From Allodiplogaster sudhausi (lineage: Eukaryota > Nematoda > Chromadorea > Rhabditida > Diplogasteridae): DNA of 64,000 nt. Position numbers and translations under genes: made by a program. The stretch spans positions 559,001 to 623,000 of the forward strand of contig CALZFC010000035.1 of NCBI GenBank assembly GCA_945643635.1, given 5' to 3'. The notes beneath the pieces were generated by a model. The model was not told the DNA's origin. It made no database searches and saw only the letters and a program-made list of their open reading frames with translations. Positions 22,390 to 34,410 of the stretch are shown here, one piece after another; within the stretch, counting starts at the first letter, position 1; each line of letters opens with the position of its first letter.

Positions 22390-22889
22390 AAGCGATGGAG
22401 AGAGAGAGAGAAAGAGAGTGAGAGAGATAGAGAGAGAGAAGCACAGCACATAGAGAGAAGAGATGATGCACTCGTCGCCTTATGCACTCAAGGCTAATCA
22501 GACAGTGCGACTGGGAGGGTAGAGACGCGAACTCTTTCCCTGTTAATGAGAGAGTGCAGACAGCAGAGAAGCACAAAATGAGAGATAGAGAGAGAGAGAG
22601 AAAGAGAAATAAAGGGAGGAACAGCCAGACTTCCGAGGCAAAAGAGCAATAGCGACGCGATCCGGGCGCGTTGCGGGTCGGCAGAGTCAGCACAAATGAG
22701 CGCAGTTTAAGGCCGTTTTGTGGCCAAGAGAGAGGGAGGGGAGGAGAGATAGAGAGAGACAGAGGGAAAGAGAGAGAGGGGGGAGAGAGAGAGGGAGGGA
22801 AGGATAAGAGAGGGAAAACAGAGGTGATGGCATCGAGAGCCCGAAGGGATCACATTCAAACGAGCTACGAAGAAATGAGAAAGGTGGAG

Positions 22890-22934
<45 letters not shown>

Positions 22935-23142
22935 AGAGAGAGTGGGATATAGAGAGAGAAAGAGAGAAAAAGACAGGATGAAGATGACATTCGCATTATG
23001 TTGTGGGCGTCAACCAGCACATGGTGGCATGTTTGGCCCACTGATTCGAATGACCACAACAAGAATCAGACGAACAATGAGAAGAATGCATCTATTTAGC
23101 GAGCGTTTCGATGAATACTCGTTCGGGAAAGAGAAGGAGAGT

Positions 23143-23186
<44 letters not shown>

Positions 23187-26100
23187 AGAGAGCGGAAGTG
23201 ATTGGTGAGTAAAGCGAGGAGAGTGCCGAGGGATGAGAAAGAGCGGCTTGAGACTGGGTGAGACATGAGAGAGCACAGAGAAGCCCGAGCGTTGTCACCA
23301 CGTGGGTCTGCTCTGCGACGAAAAGCCAGTGAACTTGGCGGAGGAAAAATAGGGAGGGAGAGAGCGAGAGAGAAAGAGAGAGAGAAAGAGAGGGAGAGAG
23401 AGAGAGACAAAGAGAGATAGAGAGAGAAAAAAAGAACGGTTGTGAACTCTAAGCGGTTCAACCTGATTTGGCCGCATTAAGAGACAACCACGTGGGGTGG
23501 TTGTGACGTCATAAAATGATACAACACGACACGACAGCCAAGTGTGTAGTTTGGAGTGAGATACACTTTCTTTCGCTCTCCTCTATTTGTGCCTCTTTCG
23601 AAAGCTTTTCTTGTTATTTCCATTTCGTTATCGAATTCGCCGGAATATGTCTCATCGGCGGGGGAACGAAAACAGTTCAGCGCACTCCAAACATATTACA
23701 TCATTCTGTTCCAGCACGCGGTGGGCCGAGTGGTCGGCTCGAATGAACAGTCGAATCATGAAGAAGCAAAACCGCAGTATGCGTGCGCCTAATTCGTGCT
23801 CTAGTGTTCCTTCTACAATTCTCCATGTGTATCTAGTTGCTCCGATTTTATCGCAGTGAAAAAGAAGCGAACACAACATTCATTCCTTTTCAAATGGAAA
23901 GTGTTTGTACTGTTACGTCAAGCGGTGCCGGGCCGGAAACTAAATCGGGCCGTGGTTTAGTTTCTCCACCGTCAATTCAATTTCCTTGAAATGACGCCCT
24001 TGTTACGGGCCAAGATGGCGTCTGTCTGTCACTCACAAAACGTGCTCTTTGCTCCAGCTGATAAAAGCAGCGTTTATGTCTTTCGTTGAAATGACACCCG
24101 GGCCTAATATCAGACTATTCGCTCTCTCTCTCTCTCTCTCTCGACCCACTCACCTCTCTATCTATCTCTCTCTCCCTCCATCTCTCTTAACGTCCCTTCT
24201 TTATCTTTCTCTCTCTCTCTCTTTCTCTCACACAATTAGTGTCCACCTCTCTTATTGTTAGGCATTTCCACCGTTCGTTCGGTGTCCCCACGTGTGGAGA
24301 TTACCCCTTCCGTTGCAAGGCTTGCATCACTCGCTCGCTCTAAACTCACCTAGCGTCTTCCTCCTTCGCCCCGTATCACACCACTTCTTCGGTCTCTTTC
24401 ATCACGCGTTCTACTTGGAGGGAAGAGCCGGTTCCTCTCTCTCTCTCTCTTTCTCTCTCAATTTCTCTATCTCTCTCCTCTCTCTTTCTCTCTCTCTCTA
24501 ATATCCCCTTTATTCCTTCTCGCCGAATATTTCAGCGAAACCAACACGCAAGTCTATTTGGTTGGACGAGGGTGGAAGTGTTGACCGTTTTACAAGTCGG
24601 CAAGTGGGGAACCCCTGTCACCTTCAACTTGGTCACCCGTTCCTTCAGTTCCTGATCTCTGTCCTTATCTTCTTCTTTTTTTATCCTTTTATTTTTTGCA
24701 TTCTTCTCGCCCAATCAACCTATCAGTCGTTCCTATTTTATTGAGAATATTCAACTGACCGGGACAAAAGTTATACTGATGCAAGTACAACATGTAGACA
24801 AGTCTCATTCTGATGCAAGCACAAGGGAGCGAGAGAGTGAGAGACAGAGAGAGAAAGAAGAGAGACAGAGAGAGAAAGAAAAGAGAGAGAGACAGAGAGA
24901 GAAAGAAGAGAGACAGAGAGAGAAAGCAGAGAGAGAGAGACAGAGAGAGAAAGAAGAGAGAGAGAGGCAGAGAGAGATAGAGAGAGAAGTGAGAGATGAT
25001 AGAGAGAGAGAAAGAAAGAAAGAGAGAGAGAGAGAGCGAGAGAGAGAGAGAGAGAGAGATCACGAGGATACACTAATTGTAAGTCCAGTGCCGGACCTGG
25101 TCCCGGCCCGGTCCCAGCCTGATCCCTCTGCTACACTCCTCTGTCTCCCAAAAGAGCGGTGTCGACTAAAGGCCGGACGCGTGGCAGCACACACGTAAAC
25201 ACGTTGCTGCTTTCTTTCTTTCTTCCTTTTTTTTGCAATGAAAAGAGAGATTAGTAGAGGAGTCAACAACACGCGCAGAAGAGGTCATCGAACAGTTAGT
25301 TGTTTCCACTGGAGAGTCTATTCTCTCTCTCTCTTTTCCGGCTAAAACCAAGAGTTACAAAATCAAGAGTTAATAGATTGACTCATCCGGTGTGACTTAC
25401 CATTAGGAGTAATTCTAATGCGTCTAGCTCGGATTACCAAGCAAATAGGAAGATAGGAAGAGAGTTGGTTGCCTTAAAGCGCTCAAGAGAAAGAAACAAA
25501 AGGAAGGTGAAGAGACAGGCAAATTTGTTTTAAATAAAAGTTTAAAGAAAAAAAATCGAGAGCAGAAAAAGAACCCACCGTGTGCGGCTCGTCAATGTGC
25601 GCAAGATGAGGATGAGAGCCGGCGAGGAGCGAGAGATGAGGCAGATGGAAGTGGTGAGGACTCTCCGAGCGGTGACCACCTCCTCCGACTATGAAGGCAG
25701 CCGGGCGAGAGGTCAGGCACTGCAAAAGGGTCTCATCACTAAAAGTTGGGTCTCATCACGAAAAGCTGAGCCACATCACTAAAAGTTGGGTCTCATCACG
25801 AAAAGCTGAGCCTCATCACTAAAAGTCGGGTCCCTCCACTAAAAGCTGGGTCTCATCACAAAAAGTTGGGTCTCATCACTAAAAGCTGGGTCTCATCACT
25901 AAAAGGTGGGTCTCATCACTAAGAGTTGGGCCTCATCACTAGAATCGGGGTCTCATCAAGAATCATTAACTAAAAGTTCGGCCTTAAAAGGAGCCACCCT
26001 TTTCATGCGATATAGCGCGAACTTGGCATGGCTCCATTTTTGTATAATTCTAAACAACTATTAGCTATAAAAATTACGTTTACTACAACTTCATTAATGT

Positions 26101-27363
26101 CCCACTTTAATGGAGTGTAATATAATAAGAATAAAGTAGAATTCAGGAGCATAATTATAAAGAGATAAAGAGAATGATTTCTAACATGCAGCTCCTTGTT
26201 CGTGGCTGCTGACTCGGCTGCGTTGCCGAGTGCGAACCAATCTACGGCAGAAGAGGACTTGCGCAGTGGTGGTGGCTGAGGCTGCGTGTCGGTGGCGGAA
26301 GAGAACGGCTGATGATTCTGATTCTGCTGCTGATGCTGCTGCGTCTGATTGTTGCAGTACGCCTTCTGCGAAGCGCCACTTAGAAGTGCGGAAGAGCTGA
26401 AAACAAATAATTAGACTCTTTCTCTTCTTTTTATTCTTCATTTCTATCATATACCTAATAGTTCGAGCTATTCTACACACAATACATTAATAGTGCGGAG
26501 TGCCTCGCGGATTCTATGGGGTAGGGATTAAGAAAGGAGATTATATAAAAGCATACAAAGAGAAGATATATTTATTTTTATAGTCAATAGATTTTTTTTA
26601 CATCTCAAATCCACCGACATCAGAGTAGGAATGAGGAGTGGAGGAGAACGATAGGAGAGGGCATCCTCATCAGAGACATACATCTGGGCAACTGGGGCTA
26701 GTGATGGAATCACTCCTGCCCATGTGGCCAAGTGGAGTGATGGCGAAATCGTGAGAGAACAACAGAGTCTTTATGTTTCTCTAGTTTGTCTGTCTGCGTG
26801 GTCCGTCTCCACAAGCTGAGTAGCCTCGCAGACAACGGGGGAACAATGATGAAACCGCACAAAGGCCAGAGTGCCAGAGATACAATGAGAGGCAAGAGTG
26901 CGACAGCATCGATCAACACCACGGCAACATTCTAGTGGACGCAAGGACAACAAAGCAAGGTAGTGCTTTCTTCTTCTCCTTTTCCTCTGCGTCTCTGACC
27001 ACACTCACAAGGATGATATCATCTGGATGATTCAGGCATATACACATTCTTTCTATCTATCTAGCCTTAACATGGACGATACATATATTCTTCATCTAAT
27101 TGATATTGATATTTCCTTACATCTTGGCAAAAAAAAAATCCTGGCATTCCTAAACATATCTCGCCAGATCACACGGCCTAAATGCCAAGCAGATATCGGA
27201 TATCGGATATCTTATTTGCGTTCTTTTATAAGCTCAGGAAGTGCGCCAACGGATGGTCGCTTGAATAGCTGGTTATCCTATTATCCTACATTAATTCGGA
27301 GGAGATTAAACGTCTACGTGCGAGCAATACAGGTGTTTTGATATCCTTTACGGGGCATATGGC

Positions 27364-27394
<31 letters not shown>

Positions 27395-28055
27395 CCCCCT
27401 CTCTCTCCCTGTCTCACTGTCTCTCTCTCTTTCTGTCTCGCTGTCTCCCTCCCTCTCTCCGTCCTCTCTCTCTCTCTTTCTCTCTTTCCTCTCTCTTCTG
27501 ATTCGCACGCCATCGAGGCAGGGACAGGGAAGGAGACTGACCAAGCCAGGGGGGAGAATAAGGCGAGGAAGCGTCTCCACGTGGGGTGACAAGGGACGAG
27601 GGAATGTGCGATGGTGAGACCTAGCCACGTGGTGATGGAGAAGAAGGTGCCGTAATGTGGATGGGTGTGACGTCATCACGTGGTATATCGAAGAAGCAGC
27701 CTTGAGGAAGCATGTCTCGGGGATGATAAATGGAAGGGGGGAGGGGGAGGAATCCAAATGATTGTGTGATTAGAAGCGACAGAGAGAGAGAGAGAGGTAG
27801 AGAAAGAGGTATAGTGGAGAGAGAGCGGGAGAGCGAGAGAGAGAGAGACAGAGAGATAAAGAAAACGCGGTATCAGGAACACACGAGATGGGAATAAAGA
27901 AGCTGTGCTACGTGAGTATATGCAACTAGAGAGGAGCAGCCAGCAATAACCATAATCATGCGACCCGAGAAGCTCTCTTCTTACTCGAGTCTTCACTTTT
28001 ATCGTCAAATGGTCTCAGTTCAAAGGTTGAGAGAGAGAGAGAAAGAGAGCGTTAG

Positions 28056-28094
<39 letters not shown>

Positions 28095-29330
28095 AACAGG
28101 GAGAGAGAGAAAGGGATAAACTCACGTCATACTCTAAAGGAAAGGGTCATATCAGATATCCTCTTCACCAAATGCTGACAGCTTCCGGCCTGATGCCACT
28201 GCGGGCTAGGCTCTGACCCTGAGGTACCACAACAAGTGAAGAGGTCTGGCAATGAATGAATGGCCAGTGCCAATGTACTGAACCTGGGGCGATTCTCAAT
28301 ACAAATGACTGGCCATTCTGGAGGTTCTGGAGGTATAAATATCCGGCTCCCTAGCTCTTTCTCTCAGCTATTTTCCATCTCTTTCTCTCTCTCTCTCTAC
28401 ACTTTTTCTTTCCCTTTCCCTCTCTCTCTCTCTCGCTCTCTCTCCTCCGCTTCCTTTCGCTCCTCTTCTCATATCTTCTTCTTATTAAAGCTGATGCAAT
28501 GGCGCACAGCTGTTAGGTGGAAACAGGCTTCAACAATCATAGCGTGACATTCCGAAAGAGAACTACAAAAATGATATGGAAGAAAGGGATGACAAAAAGA
28601 GTCTCAATGGTGGAAATCCAGGTATCGTTTTACAGATTTAACAAAGCAAGAATTGCCCATCAGCAGATAAGTTCGAGTCCTGAACAGCATTTGTTCGAGT
28701 ATATGTAGTTTGCAAACGCCAAATATCTCACTTCACTAGCTCCTTCTCTCTCAGTCTATTTCCGCGCGAAACGTGTCAATTCTATGGAGCCGACGCGTGC
28801 AAAAATCGATCTCCGCCCACGTGGAGAGTCTAACGCGGCCATGCCAACCACTCTTGGAGAGCGCACTTTCACGAAGCATCTAGAAAACTGCAGGCTAGGA
28901 GGCTTCTAGGCTCTACCAAGGAGGTCTCCGCCTACCCACTCGATGAGCAGAACCTTATGGGTATATATATCAGTGCAGAGCAAGTAAGGGCCTTTACGCA
29001 CCTCTTCGAAGGACCTTCTAGGAGTATGCCTGATTGTTAGAGAATACAACTCGGAGGGGGGGGGGCTTCATTCATTTCCTTGCAGACCCTGAGGGTTCCA
29101 AGCTCACCACCCACTTCGTTGCAGAATCTTCTGCAAGTCCAATTGAAGACTGCAGGCGAGGCCTCCCTTTCAAACGCCTAGGTCTAATTCCTAGACATAA
29201 AATTCACAGAGATCTTTCCAATGGGCCATCGATTACTACAAGTACCCCCAAAGATGCATTCACTGCATAGGCTTTTCTTGTTGCGATCCAAAATTCAACT
29301 ACATCTTTCACATACCTGAGAGATAGCAAA

Positions 29331-29396
<66 letters not shown>

Positions 29397-31583
29397 GAGA
29401 GAGAGAAGGCCTATCACATCTCATGGCCACTTCATCTTCTTCGAATGAACACTAAAGTGCTGAACCGACAAGTTCAGATCAAGCGAGAAGAGAAGGTGGA
29501 CAATCACTGGAAAAGCAGAGGAGACAAAGAGAATAAGAATGAGTTGAATGGAATCTAGACAAGACAGAGAAGGGGATGAGAGAGCAGAGATCTTCGACGA
29601 AAATGAGTGTAACCACTTTGAGAGAGAGAGAGAATTCAGAGCATAGCACCCGGGCCTGGGGCCGCCAACTGACTCCTCTCTTGTCCCAGATGAGGAAGAA
29701 GAGAAGAAGAAGATGTAGTACTAAATTAGTGTCTCTGCTGAACGCAGTCCAAAAATACACAGTTGAATCAAAGATGTAAGAAGAGAGGAGCACGCAAAGA
29801 ACATCCAATGCACGAAAAATATAACATTCCAAAACAACGGCCCAAATCTTTTTTTTCTAATTATTTGGACCTATGAGTGAAAAAATACTGATCACTGCCA
29901 GCAAACACCTACAACACCGGGACACTTATTAGCAATGCCAAACCCCAAATACCGTATGAAAGAAGAAAACCACAAAAATCCAAATTACCGTATACCAAGA
30001 TTGATAACAAACAACAAAAGAAGATCCTCCGCATGGCTCTAGGTGCAGCAATCTCTGGTCTCTTTATTATCTATCCATCTCTTATTTATGTTTGCCATTG
30101 CCGGCCGGACATTGTAATGTTTTGCTCGCATTTTCCGAGCACGTTTTATCCGGCAAACAAACCTTTTCTCTTTCCTCTCTCTCTCTCTCATTATCCCTCT
30201 CTCTCTCTCCTTTAACTGACAAAGAGATCTTTCACTCTTCTTGCACTCCCATCATTCTACTCTTGCCGAGATCGAAGCAAGCCAAGTTCAAACGTTCATA
30301 AACGTTTCGCTGCTTTCCGTTCCATTCTCACTGGCTTTCTTCTTCTCTCATTGTTCCCGTTTCACTACATCTTATCTCCTTCTCTTTCTCTCTGACTCTC
30401 TCTCTGCCTCTCTCCATCCACCTCTCTCTCTCTACCTCTCTCTCTCTCTCCCCTCCCTCACCAAGCTTGCGCCGTCCAGCACGGCCAGCATCGATCTGGA
30501 GTGATGAAATGGGAAGAGAAGAGCAAGTCAGAAGAAAGACACAGAGGCGACATACAGAGAAAGAACGTAACCACGTGGAGGCACCCGCTCAGCCAAGGAC
30601 AATCTGGGTTGAGGGAATACTTGCAAGCCAGCATTTCTAGTTTCATCTTGAGAAAGTGAATAACTAACTATCAATGGGTAGGAAGAGGGAATGAGAATGG
30701 GGAACTGGGAATAAGGAATCTCGAGAAAGGGAAGAACTATCAATGGGTAGGGAGGGAGAATGAGAATAAGGAATGACTCGGAGACCCAGAGTAGTCTCAT
30801 CAACAATACAGTGAGATGTATCTCAAACTCTCCCGTAAATATTCTTCCCATGCCCACTGAACGAAGACTAAACAGGGATCGGGATTACTGCCTAGAATTC
30901 TCTGAACAATCTTCTGCAAACACCCATTTCGTATGCAATCGGGTTCAACGAAGGCTCCATTTTTGCAAGCAGAAATTGTTGCAGTTGCAACATGGCAATC
31001 TCTGAAAGACAAAGATCGGGGAAGAGATTCGGTGAGGGAAGGCATTTGTCAACGCCGGGCTCATCCCCATGGCCCTTGGCCAAAGCAGTTCTTACTTTGG
31101 CTTACAAGAGAAAAGTCCAGAAGATACCTGATCATAAGTTAAAGGGATACGCTGAGAGCCTAATCATTAAATTGGTCGAATTGGAGAAAATATTTGAGAA
31201 TAGATAAAGAATAAGAATTAGTAAATGTTAGAATTAGTTTCGGTGTGTCAAAAAAAGGTCCAGAAGTTAGCTGATCGAAAGGTAAAGGGATACGCTGAGA
31301 ACCTAATAATTTAATGGGTCAAATTTGGTGAAAATATTTGAGATTAGATTAAGAATAAGAATTAGTTTCGGTGTGGCAAAAAAATTAGAATTAGGAAAAG
31401 TAAGAATCATTTTCGGTGTGTCTACCTCGCACTAGATGTCAGCTGGCCTGACGGTAGGGCTCCAAGATGTTGTGCTTGCACGGCAGCCAGCAGAGGATGC
31501 GTCTTGCGTTGACAGGCGGGCATACCGGTCGGAGTTGCCATTCCTGGAGGGAGAGAGAGGGAGTAAGAGAGAGAGACAGAGAG

Positions 31584-31622
<39 letters not shown>

Positions 31623-32311
31623 GAGAGAAAGAGGGAGAGAAAGACGGAGAGGTAGAGAGAGAGCAGAAAAGAGTGATGGAAGTACTAATCATTATCAAGA
31701 CATGGAAGAAGAGCGAGAGGATAAAATAGAAACTGACAGGAAAATCAGAGTTGGACAAAACTAGAAGTGAGGGCAGTTAAAGTAGATTATTTGGAAGGAA
31801 CATTCGGATGGATGACGTGTCTGTTTATACATACATCTGTGAAGGAGGCGTGAAAGAAGGGCACCAGGCAGATGATCAAAGAACAGAAGAGAAGAAAGAA
31901 AGAGAAATGATGATGAGTAATTTTGTCAACAAAATCGGAGGAGCTATCACCCACATATGATTATTCTTCTAGAATAAACTTTGCCAAAATATGGAAACCA
32001 CATCGATGGATAGAGAGAGATGACTTTGTATTATGGGCCAATTCATCCGCCTGTGCAAGTACGCGAATAAAATGCTAACGAATAAAAAAGTTGGCGAATA
32101 AAAAAGTTGAGGAATAAAAAGTTGACTTAAAAAAATTCACCTGAATCCGCGAGATGAGCAGTGGCAAGCGGCAGCGGATGATGCTTGGAGTCGAGCAGAT
32201 GCGAGAAGACGTGAGTGAGCTGGTCTGGAATGAGGGAAAGAGGAGAGTATGAAGCGAGCAAAGCGGAAGAAGGAGAGGGTGACACGACGGCGAAACACAC
32301 ATTCAGGGAGA

Positions 32312-32347
<36 letters not shown>

Positions 32348-33275
32348 AAGAGAGAGAGAAAGAGAGGGAGAGAGAGAGAGAGATGGCAGAGAGAGAGATG
32401 GCAGAGAGCCGAAGAGGAAACACAAGGAACGGGACCACCCTTCCCCGGCCCGGGCAAAATACGAAAACAACTGGCTCACCGGCCGTGGCTCTCCCGTCTT
32501 TTCCAGGCCGCCCCGACCACAAGACACAACAGCAGAGGAATCACGAGTTCGACATCACACGTACATATCCACCAAGTGTGTCCCAGCAGAATTCCAATCA
32601 GAAATACACCCAATTCGTGATCTTCAAAGACTACTACGAATATCATAGAAAAAATCATAGTTGGACTGCAAATCCGAAAGAAGTGAACAAGGAATTCCGG
32701 AGAAAACTTGAGAAAGGTGGAAATTCCTAGCAATGAGAACGACAAAACTAGCCCACGATCGAGCAAAAACCAAAAACCTTCCAGACATCAGCAACTACGC
32801 GCCGCGAAACTGGAATTGATGTTTGGGAAAGAGCAGGAGAAAGGAAGCTGAATGCTCTGGCTGTCTCATCTGCCATTTATTTGTTCCGAAGAGCGACCGC
32901 AATTTTCGAATGCTTTACTAAGCTGCACACCACGGAATTTGGAGGAAAGTCGTAATAAACAATTTATACCACAAACTGCTATTTTTCACATGTTTTTTCC
33001 AATAAAAGTATACATTATTTAATTATTTATTTCGCTATTATGTATTTAGGACTTTCTGAATATGTGCAATAAGAAAAATAAAAATGAAAATAACATCTTT
33101 CTCTCGACTAACCCTCTTCATGACTGCGGAGAAGATGCGCGACGTTCGGATGGCTGCGAGAGAGCGCGGCAAGCGTTGCGGTCGCGGTGCGGTTGTCGTG
33201 CACTGCGTGCGGCGGATGGTGCGGACAGTCCTCGTCCGATGGAATCAGACCGGCGCCGTCCAGCTCGTAGTGCAT
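18644..33275 (-). CDS. Large multi-exon gene, Ser/Gln/His-rich protein, family unknown (5' end not fixed)
   Basis: Nine exons with matching phases: 33275-33113 (EMHYELDGAGLIPSDED), 32224-32141 (QLTHVFSHLLDSKHH), 31543-31426 (ATPTGMPACQRKTHPLL), 30495-30462 (SMLAVLDGASL), then a gap with at least one missing exon, 26396-26186 (polyQ/N/H then PPPLRKSSSAVDWFALGN), 25719-25579, 22336-22177, 21884-21685 and 18745-18644 (GGVLASYLRSGFLGREVLR to YRYIMALDR and TGA). The middle is low-complexity Ser/Thr/Ala/Gly. Several acceptors are preceded by long CT tracts on the coding strand. The composition suggests a regulatory or scaffold protein. I do not recognise a domain, so no function is assigned. A possible upstream exon is at 35280-35390. 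Confidence 0.6.
20036..20160. repeat. (GA)n-rich tract
   Basis: A GA/GAAA run in the last intron of the minus-strand gene. It reads as CT on that gene's RNA. Confidence 0.9.
20531..20744 (+). other. Possible plus-strand exons inside the last intron of the minus gene
   Basis: ATG 20531 opens a frame reading MLERFDSIVSAIEIAPFIFS up to a good donor (gtaaga at 20591). An acceptor, cttctctcttccag, precedes 20634, and another gtaaga follows at about 20731. Phases agree only in a different frame from the ATG, so the reading is unresolved. Confidence 0.2.
21376..21650. mobile_element. hAT-type non-autonomous element filled with GGGCCGGGCC repeats
   Basis: Perfect 8-bp target duplication TTGGTAAC at 21368-21375 and 21651-21658. 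Terminal inverted repeats are CAGGGATGTCCAA and TTGGACATCCCTG. The 275-bp interior is made of ggcccggcccg/gggccgggccg units interleaved with cataccctac-type blocks in both orientations. Target length and CAGGGATG ends fit the hAT superfamily. It has no coding capacity and sits in the final intron of the minus-strand gene, about 35 bp from the preceding exon's donor. Confidence 0.93.
22346..22450. repeat. (GA)n tract next to a splice acceptor
   Basis: GA repeats that read as a CT tract leading straight into the acceptor (gattgcag) of exon 22336-22177. Confidence 0.9.
22720..23440. repeat. Cluster of (GA)n tracts
   Basis: Separate runs at about 22724-22815, 22896-22940, 23134-23190 and 23352-23435, all in the same orientation within one intron. 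Open frames of Arg/Glu or Ser/Leu here are products of the repeat. Confidence 0.9.
24121..24505. repeat. (CT)n tracts, opposite orientation
   Basis: CT runs at 24121-24235 and 24436-24505, inverted relative to the neighbouring GA tracts. Confidence 0.9.
24826..25062. repeat. Long (GA)n tract with a GAGACAGAGAGAGAAAGAA subrepeat
   Basis: About 235 bases of GA repeat in which a longer subunit (gagacagagagagaaagaa) recurs several times. Confidence 0.9.
25727..25985. repeat. 20-bp minisatellite (GGTCTCATCACTAAAAGTTG)
   Basis: About 12-13 tandem copies with variants (cg for ct, agcc for ggtc). The array begins eight bases from the acceptor of exon 25719-25579, so on the minus strand it is the 3' end of that intron. 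Confidence 0.95.
27363..27490. repeat. (CT)n tract
   Basis: CT/CTGTCTC runs, inverted relative to the GA tract at 27779-27860. Confidence 0.9.
27779..28108. repeat. (GA)n tracts
   Basis: Runs at 27779-27860 and 28028-28108. Confidence 0.88.
28376..28450. repeat. (CT)n tract
   Basis: A pyrimidine run with CTCTCT cores, inverted relative to the GA run just upstream. Confidence 0.88.
28880..29270 (+). other. Orphan coding-like remnant
   Basis: One frame reads STKEVSAYPLDEQNLMGIYI and continues to THLFEGPSRSMPDC before a stop at about 29040. A second frame then reads through to 29270 (ESSASPIEDCRRGLPFKRL and onward). It looks like a decayed or intron-split coding region on the plus strand inside an intron of the minus gene. 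No family is recognised. Confidence 0.3.
29331..29408. repeat. (GA)n tract
   Basis: A nearly pure GA run of about 75 bases. Confidence 0.92.
30170..30452. repeat. (CT)n tracts
   Basis: CT-rich runs at 30174-30215 and 30375-30452. The latter lies just downstream of the tiny 34-bp exon 30495-30462 of the minus gene. Confidence 0.85.
31105..31375 (+). repeat. Two diverged tandem copies of a coding-like segment
   Basis: Copy 1 (about 31112-31235) and copy 2 (about 31255-31370) share gtccagaag, aaagggatacgctgagagcc, cctaat..ttaa and gaaaatatttgaga. Copy 1 lies in a short open frame (KVQKIPDHKLKGYAESLIIK); copy 2 does not keep it. Confidence 0.6.
31546..31660. repeat. (GA)n tract next to a splice acceptor
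   Basis: Reads as CT into the acceptor (ccctccag) of exon 31543-31426. Confidence 0.9.
32304..32410. repeat. (GA)n tract
   Basis: GA run with a duplicated gatggcagagagaga unit at its end. Confidence 0.9.
32476..32766. other. Coding-like segment with open frames on both strands
   Basis: The plus strand reads YTQFVIFKDYYEYHRKNHSW and NPKEVNKEFRRKLEKGGNS with a stop at 32730. The minus strand is open for 96 codons and hydrophobic (VFLIGILLGH, VIPLLLCLVVGAAWKRR), with a possible donor (gtgagc) near 32479. The plus frame looks more natural in codon choice. It may be a transposon ORF fragment in the intron. Confidence 0.3.
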
Positions 33276-33292
33276 CTCTTGTAGGGGGCGAG

Positions 33293-33420
33293 AGAGCGAG
33301 AGAGAGAACGAGAGAGACTCTTCTGAAAGAGGCGAGATGGAGAGAGAGAGCGTGAGAGAGAGAGAGAGCGAGAGAGAGAGAGGGAGAGAGAGAGAGAGAG
33401 AGAGCAAGAGAGAGCGAGAC
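33293..33420. repeat. (GA)n tract
   Basis: GA run just upstream (in minus orientation) of exon 33275-33113, forming its CT-rich intron end. Confidence 0.9.
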
Positions 33421-33590
33421 ACTCTCCTGAAGTGGGGAAAACATTAGTGGTGGGACCTTGGCGAATGGATTCAGAGAACGACGCGAAACGCGAGATGTGT
33501 TTATATGACGAGGAGGTACAAAGTGGTGGTGCCGTTTAGCATCGGCGTACTATGCACCCAGACTGCACACAAAGCAGAAGGTGATCACTA

Positions 33591-33989
33591 GCCCCTCTCT
33601 CACCCTCTCTCTCTCTCTCTCTCTCCCACACACATTCTCTCCCGCTATTTCTTTCTCTCTCTCTCTCTTTTTCTCTCTCTCTTTCTCTCTCCCTCTCTCT
33701 CGATACCTTACTCTCTTACGATACCTCTGTCTTTCTGTCTCTCTCTCTTTCTCTCCATACCTCACCTTCTTTCAAATCCGCTCTCACAATGTCTATCTCA
33801 CTCTCTCTCTCTATCTCTCTCTCGATACTTAACTATCCTTCGATACCTCTCTCTCTCTCCCTCTTCTCTCACTTCTAGCTAGCACCTACGCCGGCCGTGC
33901 TGCTCGTGTACACCTAGTCCGCTAGCAGATGACATCTATGCTACTCGCTTTTTGATTTTCTCTCTCTCCTCCCTCTCTCTCTATCTCTC

Positions 33990-34020
<31 letters not shown>

Positions 34021-34052
34021 ATTTTTCTCTCTCTTTCGCTCCCCCTCTCTCT
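33591..34052. repeat. (CT)n tracts
   Basis: Several CT runs (33591-33870, 33958-34052) with a tandem cgatacctcactctctt-type subrepeat. Confidence 0.9.
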
Positions 34053-34369
34053 CAACATTCCTGCAGAGAATATCACAGCTAGTATAGCTCAACGTTGTTT
34101 TCTTTCATCGACAACAGGAGCGACTAACTAGGAAAGTGATCAAAAGTAACTAACACCCGTGACTGACAGACAGTAATAGTGTGAAGAAGAAGGAAATACC
34201 ATCTTATCAGTAAAGGACACAAAGAATGGCGAAGGGCCTAGCTTGGAAAGGAAGGCGTTGATTAGAAAGTGGGTGGAGAAGAAGGAGCGACCAATGAAGA
34301 GCAAGGGAGAAATTGACAACACAGCCATCTTGGTACATACAATCAATGTCCCAGTAGTCACTACACTCC

Positions 34370-34370
34370 A

Positions 34371-34410
<40 letters not shown>

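Noticed and set aside
22167..25198. Many open frames rich in Ser/Leu or Arg/Glu
   Set aside because: They are direct translations of GA/CT microsatellites.
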